From positions 2,604,001 to 2,668,000 of the forward strand of contig NZ_CP116383.1 of assembly GCF_028201475.1 (NCBI RefSeq): a stretch of 64,000 nucleotides of DNA, in the 5' to 3' direction. The notes beneath the pieces were generated by a model. That model was not told the origin of the DNA, searched no databases, and saw only the letters and a program-made list of their open reading frames with translations. This DNA comes from Vibrio sp. SCSIO 43137 (GTDB taxonomy: Bacteria > Pseudomonadota > Gammaproteobacteria > Enterobacterales > Vibrionaceae). A program made the position numbers and the translations under genes. This document shows, one piece after another, positions 30,701 through 38,295 of this stretch (the first letter of the stretch is position 1; every line of letters begins with the position of its first letter).

Positions 30701-31915
30701 TTAAGAGCCCTCTCTTAACGGATCTTCATATAACACAATCTTATAAATTCCTTCCGCATCAGAACTGCCGTTGTTGAAGGAGTTATCCGCGGTACAATCC
30801 TTCAGAAACTCCCCGAATACATGCTGTTTACCACCATTATTATTTGGTGCTCTCTGCATCAACAGGAAGCAACCTACACCATCAACAGGATAGTCGTTTA
30901 CCCCACCGGAAGGGTTAGCACAATCAATAACAGGTACTGCCAGCATACGGCGATCTATCCCCGGGTTACTACTGCAGGAAGAGCCACTACCGTTCAGACA
31001 GGCTTGTTTACCACTTTCATAATCAGCCGATGTCCAGTTGTCAGGATTTACTACGACACCATTGGTATCAACCGTAATTTCAGTTGTAGGCTCACCAACA
31101 TAAATATCAGGAGGATAATCGGATGAAGATAGTCCGCCGCCATAATCACCAAAGCGGGTATTCAGCCCCTGACCAACAGGGCCAATGGTATTACCCGGCT
31201 TAGTGGTTACATCACCATCAATATCGACACAACCGGCATAGTCACCCGCCAGGTAGTTTTTTACATCCGAACCACCGGAACCGAAGTCCAGCAACTGATA
31301 GTTTCCTGAACCCATAGGACTGGATGTACTATCTGGCAGCTTAAGAGCGGTAATGTTTCCCGTTCCATATCCCCAGCCATCCTCAGCAGAACCACCATTA
31401 TTGCAAACCGCCATAGGTACGATATTACATATCTTATTGGCGCCCGGACTGGGGCCGGCAACGGCACTTACTGTCACCTCTTTATTGATGCCGAATATCT
31501 GCAAAAAATAACTGGTTAGCGGGTAGCTGCTTACCGATATTCGTACATAAATATCTTCAGTCGTGGTAAAAGTATTATCAGGAAACACCTCTGGATCATT
31601 GGTATAGGTAAACGAGAATATTCCCTTTGTGGTATCAAATTCACCGCCACCACCAGCACCGGCTATATTAGTAAAGGTCTGCTTTGCTGCCGTAGTAGCC
31701 GCGACAGTATCATCCAGTTCATCTGCAAGGGATGCCGCCGTCAGCGCAGCCGCATCGACTGCATTCTGCAGTTTCGAACGGTTCAGCAGTGCATGATTAA
31801 TATCAATACTGAGAGCCGCAAACCCTAACAGTACTGTCATCCCCAGCGTAACCAGAACCAATACTAATCCTGCCTGCCGGCGATAACTGGATGGTACTTT
31901 TTTTCGCCTGTTCAT
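30701..31915 (-). CDS. tadG: TadG-like Tad pilus assembly protein
   Basis: A 404-residue protein. The N-terminus has the Tad (TadE/TadG-like) helix RRQAGLVLVLVTLGMTVLLGFAALSID, then NRSKLQNAVDAAALTAA, the usual start of the family. A long Gly, Ser, Asn and Thr-rich periplasmic domain follows, with several cysteines (e.g. ICNIVPMAVCNN, GKQACLNGSGSSCSS) that may form disulphides. I see no von Willebrand A metal site (DxSxS), unlike many TadG proteins. It may be a tip or anchoring component. It is first in the tadG-tadE-tadF block placed before tadZ. Confidence 0.82.
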   Translation of the reverse strand: MNRRKKVPSSYRRQAGLVLVLVTLGMTVLLGFAALSIDINHALLNRSKLQNAVDAAALTAASLADELDDTVAATTAAKQTFTNIAGAGGGGEFDTTKGIFSFTYTNDPEVFPDNTFTTTEDIYVRISVSSYPLTSYFLQIFGINKEVTVSAVAGPSPGANKICNIVPMAVCNNGGSAEDGWGYGTGNITALKLPDSTSSPMGSGNYQLLDFGSGGSDVKNYLAGDYAGCVDIDGDVTTKPGNTIGPVGQGLNTRFGDYGGGLSSSDYPPDIYVGEPTTEITVDTNGVVVNPDNWTSADYESGKQACLNGSGSSCSSNPGIDRRMLAVPVIDCANPSGGVNDYPVDGVGCFLLMQRAPNNNGGKQHVFGEFLKDCTADNSFNNGSSDAEGIYKIVLYEDPLREGS

Positions 31916-31934
31916 CTTTGCCTTCCTTCAGGCA

Positions 31935-32213
31935 TTAATTTGATATCGGAATCGCAAGAATTTTCTCTGCACTGATAGAGTCGTTCTTATCACTGGCTGT
32001 TTCTTTATGATAGATATCTAATGTTGCCTGCATTCTTTCTCCGCTACCGGTAGGAATCACATTCATATTCTCAACGGTCGCATTTGGATTGTAGGTCTGT
32101 TCCGCCCGTAACAGAGCGACAGAACTGCCCATAGGGGGGTGATTACTGGCACAACCAACTAACAGTAAGGTCACAATCACACCCGCCATTCGATACACTG
32201 CTAATTTCATCAT
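31935..32213 (-). CDS. Small lipoprotein of the Tad locus
   Basis: A 92-residue protein with a clear lipoprotein signal: hydrophobic VIVTLLLVGC with the lipidated cysteine at residue 21. The mature ~70 residues show no domain I recognise. It lies directly after the secretin gene, where canonical Tad loci carry rcpB/cpaD, which encodes a larger outer-membrane lipoprotein. It could be a reduced functional replacement or a secretin pilotin, but that rests only on position and the lipobox. Confidence 0.8.
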   Translation of the reverse strand: MMKLAVYRMAGVIVTLLLVGCASNHPPMGSSVALLRAEQTYNPNATVENMNVIPTGSGERMQATLDIYHKETASDKNDSISAEKILAIPISN

Positions 32214-32221
32214 TTCATCCC

Positions 32222-33673
32222 CTATAAGCTGTGGCCGAAGGTTCCTTCCGAACCACCTGTTTCAGTTGATACCGGTGCCAGTTGTTCTACCTGATTCGGC
32301 ATCACCATTTTTTTCTGTTTTTCAAAGTGTGAGTTCTTACCAAGCAGATAGAATTCCACATCTGAAGGAGCAACAAAACCATCGGTTGGCAGAGTCACCT
32401 TGCTACGGTCAATAGGTTTCGCCAGCCTTGGTGTCACCAGAATAACCAGTTCCGTTTCACCGGAAACAAACTCTTTACTGGTAAACAGTTGCCCCAGAAT
32501 CGGAATATCACCCAACCCCGGTACTTTACTCACTTTTTCACGGGTATTTTCACTTAGTAGGCCGGCAATACCTATGGTCTGTCCGTCAGCCAGCTCCAGT
32601 GTTGAAGAGGCAGAGCGAATGGTCAGTGCCGGAATAATATAAGTAGCATTAGTGGTACCACCTGCAAGAGAAACGGCATTACTACTGCTTAGTTCACTAA
32701 CTGATACCGACATATTAAGATTGATTTTCTTATCACTCAGAACGGTAGGAATAAAGTTCACTCCGACACCAAACTTACGGTAGTCGATAACAATACCGTC
32801 CTCATCAGGAACAGGAATCGGAAATTCGCCACCAGCCAGAAACTCAGCTTTTGAGCCGCTTAAGGTGGTCAGGTTAGGTTCAGCCAGCACCTTGGCAATT
32901 CCGTTGTCTTTAGCAATATCAAGGGCAAGAGTAAATAGTGTGTCACCATCAACAAAGGAACTCAGCAAACCGCTGGACTCAAAGCCCGGTACACCAAATA
33001 CCGGTTTCAGTACTGAATTCTCAGTGACAAAATTACCACCGACAGTACCACCACCAATATCGAAGTTACCGTTGTTCTGGAAGACGTTGAAATTGGATTC
33101 AAAGCGCTTAGTCAGGCTTCTTTGCACCTCTGCAACAGTAACTTCCAGCATCACCTGCTGGGCACCACCTATGGTCATCAGATTAATAATACTGGAAGTA
33201 TTCACCTGTTTTTTGGCTTCCGTATCAGCTGCAAGGCCACCCGCATACGTCTCGGCGATTTTCAACGCCAGATTCATCTTCTCCTGATTACTGATTTGAC
33301 CGCTTAGGATCAGTTTCTTCTTAGAGCTATGTACTTTAATGGTCTCGTCAGGCAAAAACTCATATAACTTAGCCTTGAGATTATTAAGGTCATGAGAAAC
33401 CTCAATATTGAGCGTTTCAATCAGGCGGCCGCTTCGGTCCCAGACACTTAGATTGGTAGATCCCAGCTTTTTACCAATCAGAAACAGCTCACTCGACTTC
33501 AGTATTACAATATCCAAGACTTCAGGATCACCCAGGGAAACTTTATCTGCCTTTCCCTGTAACTTAATCTGCACCGATTTATGGTGAGGAATAGTGATGG
33601 TTCTGCCGGTCTGAGCCGCAATGACAGACCAGGAGAACATCAACAGACTCAGTAGTACTATTATTCTTTTCAT
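32222..33673 (-). CDS. rcpA: Tad pilus outer-membrane secretin RcpA (CpaC)
   Basis: A 483-residue secretin. Residues 1-20 form a signal peptide (MKRIIVLLSLLMFSWSVIAA). The N-terminal part is the CpaC-type pilus domain (VQIKLQGKADKVSLGDPEVLDI), followed by a BON-like segment and the C-terminal secretin domain with LAEPNLTTLSGSKAEFLAGGE and the gate motif KVPGLGDIPILGQLF. The multimer forms the outer-membrane pore for the pilus. It follows rcpC by 12 bases and is trailed by the small lipoprotein gene. Confidence 0.95.
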   Translation of the reverse strand: MKRIIVLLSLLMFSWSVIAAQTGRTITIPHHKSVQIKLQGKADKVSLGDPEVLDIVILKSSELFLIGKKLGSTNLSVWDRSGRLIETLNIEVSHDLNNLKAKLYEFLPDETIKVHSSKKKLILSGQISNQEKMNLALKIAETYAGGLAADTEAKKQVNTSSIINLMTIGGAQQVMLEVTVAEVQRSLTKRFESNFNVFQNNGNFDIGGGTVGGNFVTENSVLKPVFGVPGFESSGLLSSFVDGDTLFTLALDIAKDNGIAKVLAEPNLTTLSGSKAEFLAGGEFPIPVPDEDGIVIDYRKFGVGVNFIPTVLSDKKINLNMSVSVSELSSSNAVSLAGGTTNATYIIPALTIRSASSTLELADGQTIGIAGLLSENTREKVSKVPGLGDIPILGQLFTSKEFVSGETELVILVTPRLAKPIDRSKVTLPTDGFVAPSDVEFYLLGKNSHFEKQKKMVMPNQVEQLAPVSTETGGSEGTFGHSL

Positions 33674-33685
33674 GGCTTAGTTTCC

Positions 33686-34438
33686 TCAATCCTTGACATT
33701 CACTTTAGTAGTTTCTGTTCCCTTGATGATGGTTACGCTGGGTTTAGGTACATACTTTCTGCGAACCACTCGTTTTTCGATGGTTTTCGGATTCCTCAAC
33801 GCCAGTTGAATACTGCCTTTATTCTTCTCAGACAGAAGCTTTTCTGCCTGTACCGGGCTTAGCTCCAGTGTTACTGCCCGAACAATAACTGGTTTGTTAT
33901 CGTCGGTACGCGCTGTCTGATCCACTGCCAACACCCTGATATCTTTTAAAATAGTGGAGGTTTTTACATAGGTATCGCTGTACTTAATGGTGTTCAGAAT
34001 ATCCACTTTATTACCCGGTAACAGGAAGCCCGCCACCCCGATAACGTCGTTAACCCTTATGGTAATCGCCCGCTTATCTTCCGGTATCAGGGAGGCCAGA
34101 GTGGTTCCCTCACCCGGCCCGGCCATCCGCTGTGCATTAATTACTTCTCCGGAGAAAACATTGTCTTTACTAATCAATCCGTACAGCTCTTCCGGTGCAG
34201 CATAGTTATTATCTGAGATCCAGCCGATCTCCATTAATCGTGTGGTGAGATGGTTCTCATTCATCTCAACACCTGCCGGAATATCCTGTGCAGCGACCAC
34301 GACAGGGTGCCTCTCAATCACCTCTACCTTGGTTTCAGGTTGTCGCTGCTCTTCCATCCACTGCTGGGCAACAAACACTGCAGCCAAACCAAATACAATC
34401 GATAAGAGAAGCAGGAAAATCACTTGAGTTCGGCTCAT
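33686..34438 (-). CDS. rcpC: Tad pilus assembly protein RcpC (CpaB)
   Basis: A 250-residue protein with one N-terminal membrane helix (residues 5-25) and a periplasmic SAF domain (VVVAAQDIPAGVEMNENHL) followed by a CpaB/RcpC domain (AITIRVNDVIGVAGFLLPGNKVDIL). RcpC is thought to contact the secretin and peptidoglycan in the periplasm. Its start overlaps the stop of the preceding AAA+ ATPase gene by four bases (ATGA), a strong sign that the ATPase belongs to the operon. Confidence 0.93.
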   Translation of the reverse strand: MSRTQVIFLLLLSIVFGLAAVFVAQQWMEEQRQPETKVEVIERHPVVVAAQDIPAGVEMNENHLTTRLMEIGWISDNNYAAPEELYGLISKDNVFSGEVINAQRMAGPGEGTTLASLIPEDKRAITIRVNDVIGVAGFLLPGNKVDILNTIKYSDTYVKTSTILKDIRVLAVDQTARTDDNKPVIVRAVTLELSPVQAEKLLSEKNKGSIQLALRNPKTIEKRVVRRKYVPKPSVTIIKGTETTKVNVKD

Positions 34439-35781
34439 GATGTCTCTCCTTGTTCGTCAGCGGTAAAATAAAGATCCCATGCTCTTTCCATAATTTCGGG
34501 TGTTATTATCGGTTCCAGCTCTTCAAACACCACGATATCCCTGCCAATTCCCGCTATATCTTTTGGCAGGCACGGGTAAAGCCCGACACTGTTTTTCTGA
34601 TGTAATTCGAATAGTTTTTTTAACGCTCCGTCCAGAACGGTAAGCTTTATCTTGTCGGCAACCGTCCCCCATAACTGGCGGTAATGTTCTTCACTCAGGG
34701 CATAAAACTGAATTTTGTAACCTAATCGCCTCAGGAAAGCAGGGTCAGCAATTTTTTGCGGATTCAGGTTGGTTGAAAATGCCAGAGTTAAAATAAAGGG
34801 AACCGATATCTGCTGACCGTTAGGCAGGCCTAAGTGGTCAATATTGTATTCCATAGGCACAATCCAGCGGTTCAAAATAGTGTCCACCGGCATTGGCTGA
34901 CGGCCAAGGTCATCGATAATAAAGATGCCGTTGTTGGCCATCATCTGCAGTGGTGCCAGCCAGACCTTACTGTGTTCAGTATGGTTTACTTCCAGCATAT
35001 CCATGGTCAGCTCACCACCCACCTGAACATTGGGCCGTTCGCAAAGTACCCAGCGCCTGTCATGCTGATCTTTAAGGGAGGCTGACTGCTCGGTATAGTT
35101 TTTATTGATAGGAATATGATGCTGGGGAGAAAACACCCGCATAATATTTCCGGCCGCAAATACAGCGTAAGGAATATAAACCGATGTGTTGAGAGAATTA
35201 AGAATTCTAGCCGCCACATAACTTTTACCTGTACCAGCATGCCCGTACAGAAGAAGCGCCCTGCCCGAGTTGATTGCCGGCCCCAGCACAGATGCCAAAC
35301 GTTCCGAGCCATAAACATCAGACAAAGCACGATCAACATCTTTTCTGGTAACAAACTGAGCTCTTACGTCCTGTTCTTCTACCATTTTGGTATATTGCTT
35401 CAATGAAACGGGCATTGGCCCCAGATAGGCATCTTTTTTAAAGGCATTATCAGCTTCAGCGAACCCTGACTCTGATAAAGCATAACGTACATTGCCTTTC
35501 GCACTGTCAGCAAACAGCGAATGGGACTCTGCCTGAAACACTTCAACCATGGAGCGTTTTCTTAGCACCGCCAGAATATTTTCGACAAAATGACTGATCA
35601 CACCAAGATAAGCAGACAGCTCCAGAACATCAGACTTAGGGTAAGCCGCCAAATGTTTGATCACCAAGTTTTCCAGTACAGCAGCAGGTACATCCAGCTC
35701 TTCAACTGAAACCGGCACCTTAGGCGGCTCTACCTGAGGAGTTAGTTTGGGTTTAAACCCTGCTTCCATGCCAGCGCCCAT
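34435..35781 (-). CDS. AAA+ ATPase embedded in the Tad operon
   Basis: A 448-residue soluble ATPase. Residues ~20-140 form an N-terminal domain I do not recognise in detail. The AAA+ core has Walker A GHAGTGKS (180-187), Walker B FIIDDLG (D290, D291), a sensor-type segment LAFSTNLNP and a probable arginine finger near FLRRLG. It resembles an ATPase annotated as chaperone-like and associated with Flp pilus assembly in some genomes (from memory). The ATG at 35781 has GAGGAG upstream, better than the GTG at 35796. It overlaps rcpC by four bases. It is not one of the standard tad genes, and its role is unknown. Confidence 0.85.
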   Translation of the reverse strand: MGAGMEAGFKPKLTPQVEPPKVPVSVEELDVPAAVLENLVIKHLAAYPKSDVLELSAYLGVISHFVENILAVLRKRSMVEVFQAESHSLFADSAKGNVRYALSESGFAEADNAFKKDAYLGPMPVSLKQYTKMVEEQDVRAQFVTRKDVDRALSDVYGSERLASVLGPAINSGRALLLYGHAGTGKSYVAARILNSLNTSVYIPYAVFAAGNIMRVFSPQHHIPINKNYTEQSASLKDQHDRRWVLCERPNVQVGGELTMDMLEVNHTEHSKVWLAPLQMMANNGIFIIDDLGRQPMPVDTILNRWIVPMEYNIDHLGLPNGQQISVPFILTLAFSTNLNPQKIADPAFLRRLGYKIQFYALSEEHYRQLWGTVADKIKLTVLDGALKKLFELHQKNSVGLYPCLPKDIAGIGRDIVVFEELEPIITPEIMERAWDLYFTADEQGETS

Positions 35782-35799
35782 AATGTCTCTCCTCACCCG

Positions 35800-36297
35800 T
35801 TAAAGTGTAAAGTAGCTGTACATCGCCATCCCAATCGCTATGGATGGAGCCATAGGCATTTTTGTTAAATGCACATCTACATACTGACGAGTCTGTTTAT
35901 TGGTCAAATAAGCTAACTTGCGTAAATTAAGCATAGAACCAAAATAGATACTGTTGTAAATAAAATAGAAACTTCCGACTATGGCTGAGGCAATTATAAT
36001 GTAATAACTCAAGTCCAGAAGATTATTCCATCCCTGCCAGAATCCAATAACGGCTAATAATTTTACATCCCCGGCAGCCATCGCTTTTACAAAATAGAAA
36101 AATAGGCCAAGGGCGAAAATAGCAACACCACCTAAAACTGAATCGAGAATCCATCCCTGAGAAGCTGAAAGTGCATTACCGACCAGAGTGAGAATAAACA
36201 GTATTGCAACCAGACGATTTGGAATCCGGTTTTCTTTTAGATCGACCAGAGAGATAGCGAATAATACTCCCCAGCAAGACAACCAAATTATTTGCAA
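35800..36297 (-). CDS. tadV: Tad prepilin peptidase TadV (CpaA)
   Basis: A 165-residue type IV prepilin peptidase of the A24 aspartyl family, which cuts Flp and the pseudopilins after glycine. The two catalytic aspartates are D19 (SLVDLKENRIPN) and D77 (AMAAGDVKLLA), both in standard surroundings. About four to six membrane spans are visible. The N-terminal methylase zinc domain of PilD is absent, as in TadV. The start is TTG at 36297, supported by GGAG seven bases upstream; no in-frame ATG is nearby. Confidence 0.92.
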   Translation of the reverse strand: MQIIWLSCWGVLFAISLVDLKENRIPNRLVAILFILTLVGNALSASQGWILDSVLGGVAIFALGLFFYFVKAMAAGDVKLLAVIGFWQGWNNLLDLSYYIIIASAIVGSFYFIYNSIYFGSMLNLRKLAYLTNKQTRQYVDVHLTKMPMAPSIAIGMAMYSYFTL

Positions 36298-36316
36298 TGT
36301 CTTTCTCCAGAAATCA

Positions 36317-36347
36317 AGACCCTGAACAAGAGTATTGTTCAGAGTCT
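36317..36347 (-). promoter_or_regulatory. Stable hairpin between flp and tadV
   Basis: AGACTCTGAACAA and TTGTTCAGGGTCT (minus strand) pair over thirteen positions, one of them G-U, around a five-base loop. Only a weak T-containing tail follows, so it may partly terminate or protect the upstream mRNA. Such an element would raise pilin output over the assembly genes. Confidence 0.6.
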
Positions 36348-36394
36348 CTTAAGCTATAGTAAAGACTATATTGTTTAGAAGGTTTTCCCAGTTA

Positions 36395-36595
36395 CTAAGG
36401 TGTACTAGAAGTAGTACCACCGTCGTTGATATTACCTGCGATAACACCCAGTTTACTTTCCAGAGTACTACTGAAGCTGCTAAACAGTACGGAGAAACCA
36501 GCTACCAGCAAACCAGCACCTACTACGTATTCCACTACGGTCAGACCTTCTTCATCGCGATAAAAATCCTGACAAAATTTGATAAACTTACTCAT
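36395..36595 (-). CDS. flp: Flp-family major pilin (Flp1)
   Basis: A 66-residue Flp pilin. A charged 17-residue leader ends in DEEG and the cleavage point G17-L18 is followed by TVVEYVVGAGLLVAGFSVLF, with glutamate at +5 and the adjacent tyrosine that define Flp. After cleavage about 49 residues remain, ending in a Ser/Thr/Pro-rich tail. It heads the long tad operon, 97 bases before tadV, with a hairpin between. A GGAG ribosome site stands eleven bases upstream of the ATG. A shorter paralogue with an identical TVVEYVVGAG core lies 600 bases away. Confidence 0.94.
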   Translation of the reverse strand: MSKFIKFCQDFYRDEEGLTVVEYVVGAGLLVAGFSVLFSSFSSTLESKLGVIAGNINDGGTTSSTP

Positions 36596-36661
36596 AACTT
36601 GTTACTCCTGATTCTGAATAGTTACATAGTTGTCATGCTTTCTGATGACTTCACTTTTAAT

Positions 36662-36711
36662 CTAGGATCATGGCTAAATTTAGGTTAGGACTTTTCTGTT
36701 ATGCACTAGGA
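36662..36711 (-). promoter_or_regulatory. Direct-repeat operator before flp (candidate AraC-type sites)
   Basis: On the minus strand TCCTAG, TCCTAAC and TCCTAG begin at 36711, 36690 and 36667, spaced 21 and 23 bases. The middle unit continues as TCCTAACCTAAATTTAG. The lower two lie 95 and 72 bases before the ATG. Near-identical units stand at almost the same distances before the short flp gene. Confidence 0.5.
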
Positions 36712-37082
36712 TTTTTTTATCCAGACACGCCTTATAAATATTTTTGTTTAAATAAGTATTAATATTGTTCTCAATTCAAAAATAGAAAATAAAAACTAGA
36801 ATAAATACTCAACTAGAAAAGCTAAACTACTAATTTCAAAGAAAACTTTTCATATAAAAATAAAAAAACCACCATAAGAAATCAGTTTCATTTTATTATA
36901 TTCACTCAAGAAAACCTGTTCTCAAACAGGATTACATAATTGTTGATATTCTTATTAATGATAATTTATTGCACAGCATTTCAATATCAATTTAGCTTTC
37001 AATTATTTTCTAATTTAGTTTAACCAAATCAACAAGTTAAATAAGAAGCTTTACATTATTAATAAAACGAAAAATGCCAGCC

Positions 37083-37123
37083 AACGTCAGAAAAAGCGGA
37101 AAACATCCGTTTTTTCTGACGTT
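37083..37123. terminator. Strong terminator after the short flp gene
   Basis: A long stem of AACGTCAGAAAAA with TTTTTTCTGACGTT, extended by CGGA/TCCG, encloses a short loop. A and T tracts on both arms let it work in either direction; its position fits the end of the short pilin transcript. Confidence 0.8.
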
Positions 37124-37193
37124 CAAACTAGCTTTTGCTACACGATTGGTAGTTTTGGAAGCGGTGTCTACCTTAGTATGACTACTCCAATCT

Positions 37194-37352
37194 TTATTCA
37201 GAGAAGAGATCGTTCATTGTGTTACTCAATATGGTTGAGAAATCTGAAAACAGTAACGAAAAGCCGATCACCATGCTTCCGGCTCCCACTACATACTCGA
37301 CCACAGTCAAACCTTGTTCGTCATGAATAAACTTTAAAATTGCGCGTTTCAT
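37194..37352 (-). CDS. Second, short Flp-family pilin (Flp2)
   Basis: A 52-codon gene that a length cut-off could miss. The product starts MKRAILKFIHDEQG, with cleavage expected at G14-L15, then TVVEYVVGAG and a hydrophobic helix, ending NDLFSE. Glutamate at +5 and the adjacent tyrosine are present. The mature peptide would be about 38 residues, shorter than Flp1, and lacks its Ser/Thr tail. GGGAAG lies eight bases before the ATG. It has its own promoter and a strong terminator, so it is transcribed apart from the tad operon. It could be a minor, alternative or regulatory pilin. Confidence 0.88.
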   Translation of the reverse strand: MKRAILKFIHDEQGLTVVEYVVGAGSMVIGFSLLFSDFSTILSNTMNDLFSE

Positions 37353-37410
37353 AGTATCGCTTCCCTGTTTTATCGTTATGTTACCTAAGGAGACGGTAGA
37401 ATAGACGTCC

Positions 37411-37450
37411 CTAAATTCAGGTTAGAACCCGGCTGCTGCATGAGTTAGGA
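37411..37450 (-). promoter_or_regulatory. Direct-repeat operator before the short flp gene (candidate AraC-type sites)
   Basis: On the minus strand TCCTAAC begins at 37450 and TTCTAAC at 37427, 23 bases apart; the second continues as TTCTAACCTGAATTTAG, almost the same string as before flp. They lie 98 and 75 bases before the ATG. A further GCCTAG begins 43 bases upstream at 37493. The divergent AraC-family gene begins at 37525. Confidence 0.5.
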
Positions 37451-37524
37451 CATTTATCGGAAAAAGTTGCACATTCTTATCCATAAACTAGGCTCAAGAT
37501 ATAGATCGCCACAAAATTATTTTT

Positions 37525-38295
37525 ATGGAATTGTTTCATGCCCCTTATGGATACTGGATTGGCCCCACCATAGAGTCACTGCCTGAACGCTTTTCTTCTG
37601 TTTTACAACAGGAGTTTTCTCTCTTCGATTGTCAGGATGATATCTCCGTTCTTACCGACCCGGACATTAATTACGTTCTGTTCTATCTTACTGATAATAA
37701 CAACAAATTATTAAATACCGCCCTTAAAATCGCTTTAAACCTGAACAAGCGAATTATCATACTACACTACGAACAACTGCCCAGAACCAAGGCTTATCAG
37801 GAAGTTGTAGAAGAGCAGATAGATCTCTCTGAACCTGATGCCATTAACCGCATTAAAGCCCGCGCCTTGCAGCTTTCTCTGCAGCACTCAAATATGAAGC
37901 CTGAAGCCGTGACAGAAATCGCCGCCACAGAAGGGGTTAACTCACAGTCAGGTAACCGCATTGATATCTTCAGAACCCTTAAATATATAGAGGAGAATCT
38001 GGAAAAAGATATCAGGGAAGAGGATGTCGCCGATTTATGCCACTACTCTGTCAGTTATTTTTCTAAACTTTTTCATAGTGTTATCGGTATCAGCTTCAGA
38101 GATTACCTGACCAGTAAAAGAATAAACAAAGCCAAGCACCTTCTTGCCAGACAGCACAACGAGAAAATCGCCTCTATTGCTTATCAGTGTGGCTACAACG
38201 ATGTCTCTTATTTTTCGCGTATCTTTAAGAAAAAAACAGGTATGACACCGGGAAACTACCGCAAAATCAACCAACATCCCCACTCTCATATATAA
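37525..38295 (+). CDS. AraC-family transcriptional regulator next to the Tad locus
   Basis: A 256-residue regulator. The C-terminal ~100 residues hold the two helix-turn-helix units of AraC/XylS proteins: EEDVADLCHYSVSYFSKLFHSVIGISFRDYLTSKRI as the first unit and IASIAYQCGYNDVSYFSRIFKKKTGMTPGNYR as the second. The N-terminal ~130 residues do not look like the usual sugar-binding cupin; alternating hydrophobic strands (YVLFYLTD, RIIILHYE) suggest an alpha/beta receiver-like fold, but this is uncertain. It is divergent from the short flp gene across 172 bases. I infer that it controls pilin transcription. No clear ribosome site precedes the ATG. Confidence 0.85.
   Translation: MELFHAPYGYWIGPTIESLPERFSSVLQQEFSLFDCQDDISVLTDPDINYVLFYLTDNNNKLLNTALKIALNLNKRIIILHYEQLPRTKAYQEVVEEQIDLSEPDAINRIKARALQLSLQHSNMKPEAVTEIAATEGVNSQSGNRIDIFRTLKYIEENLEKDIREEDVADLCHYSVSYFSKLFHSVIGISFRDYLTSKRINKAKHLLARQHNEKIASIAYQCGYNDVSYFSRIFKKKTGMTPGNYRKINQHPHSHI

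Larger units (their letters stand above)
36596..37193. other. AT-rich spacer and promoter region between the two Flp genes
   Basis: About 600 bases without a gene. By hand count 36721-37080 has about 22 percent G+C, far below its surroundings. It contains the TYCTAR repeats of the flp promoter (36662-36711), a small CCTGTT/AACAGG hairpin (36915-36930) and the terminator of the short flp gene at the right end. Such AT-richness favours binding by a silencer like H-NS; that is inference. Confidence 0.6.
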
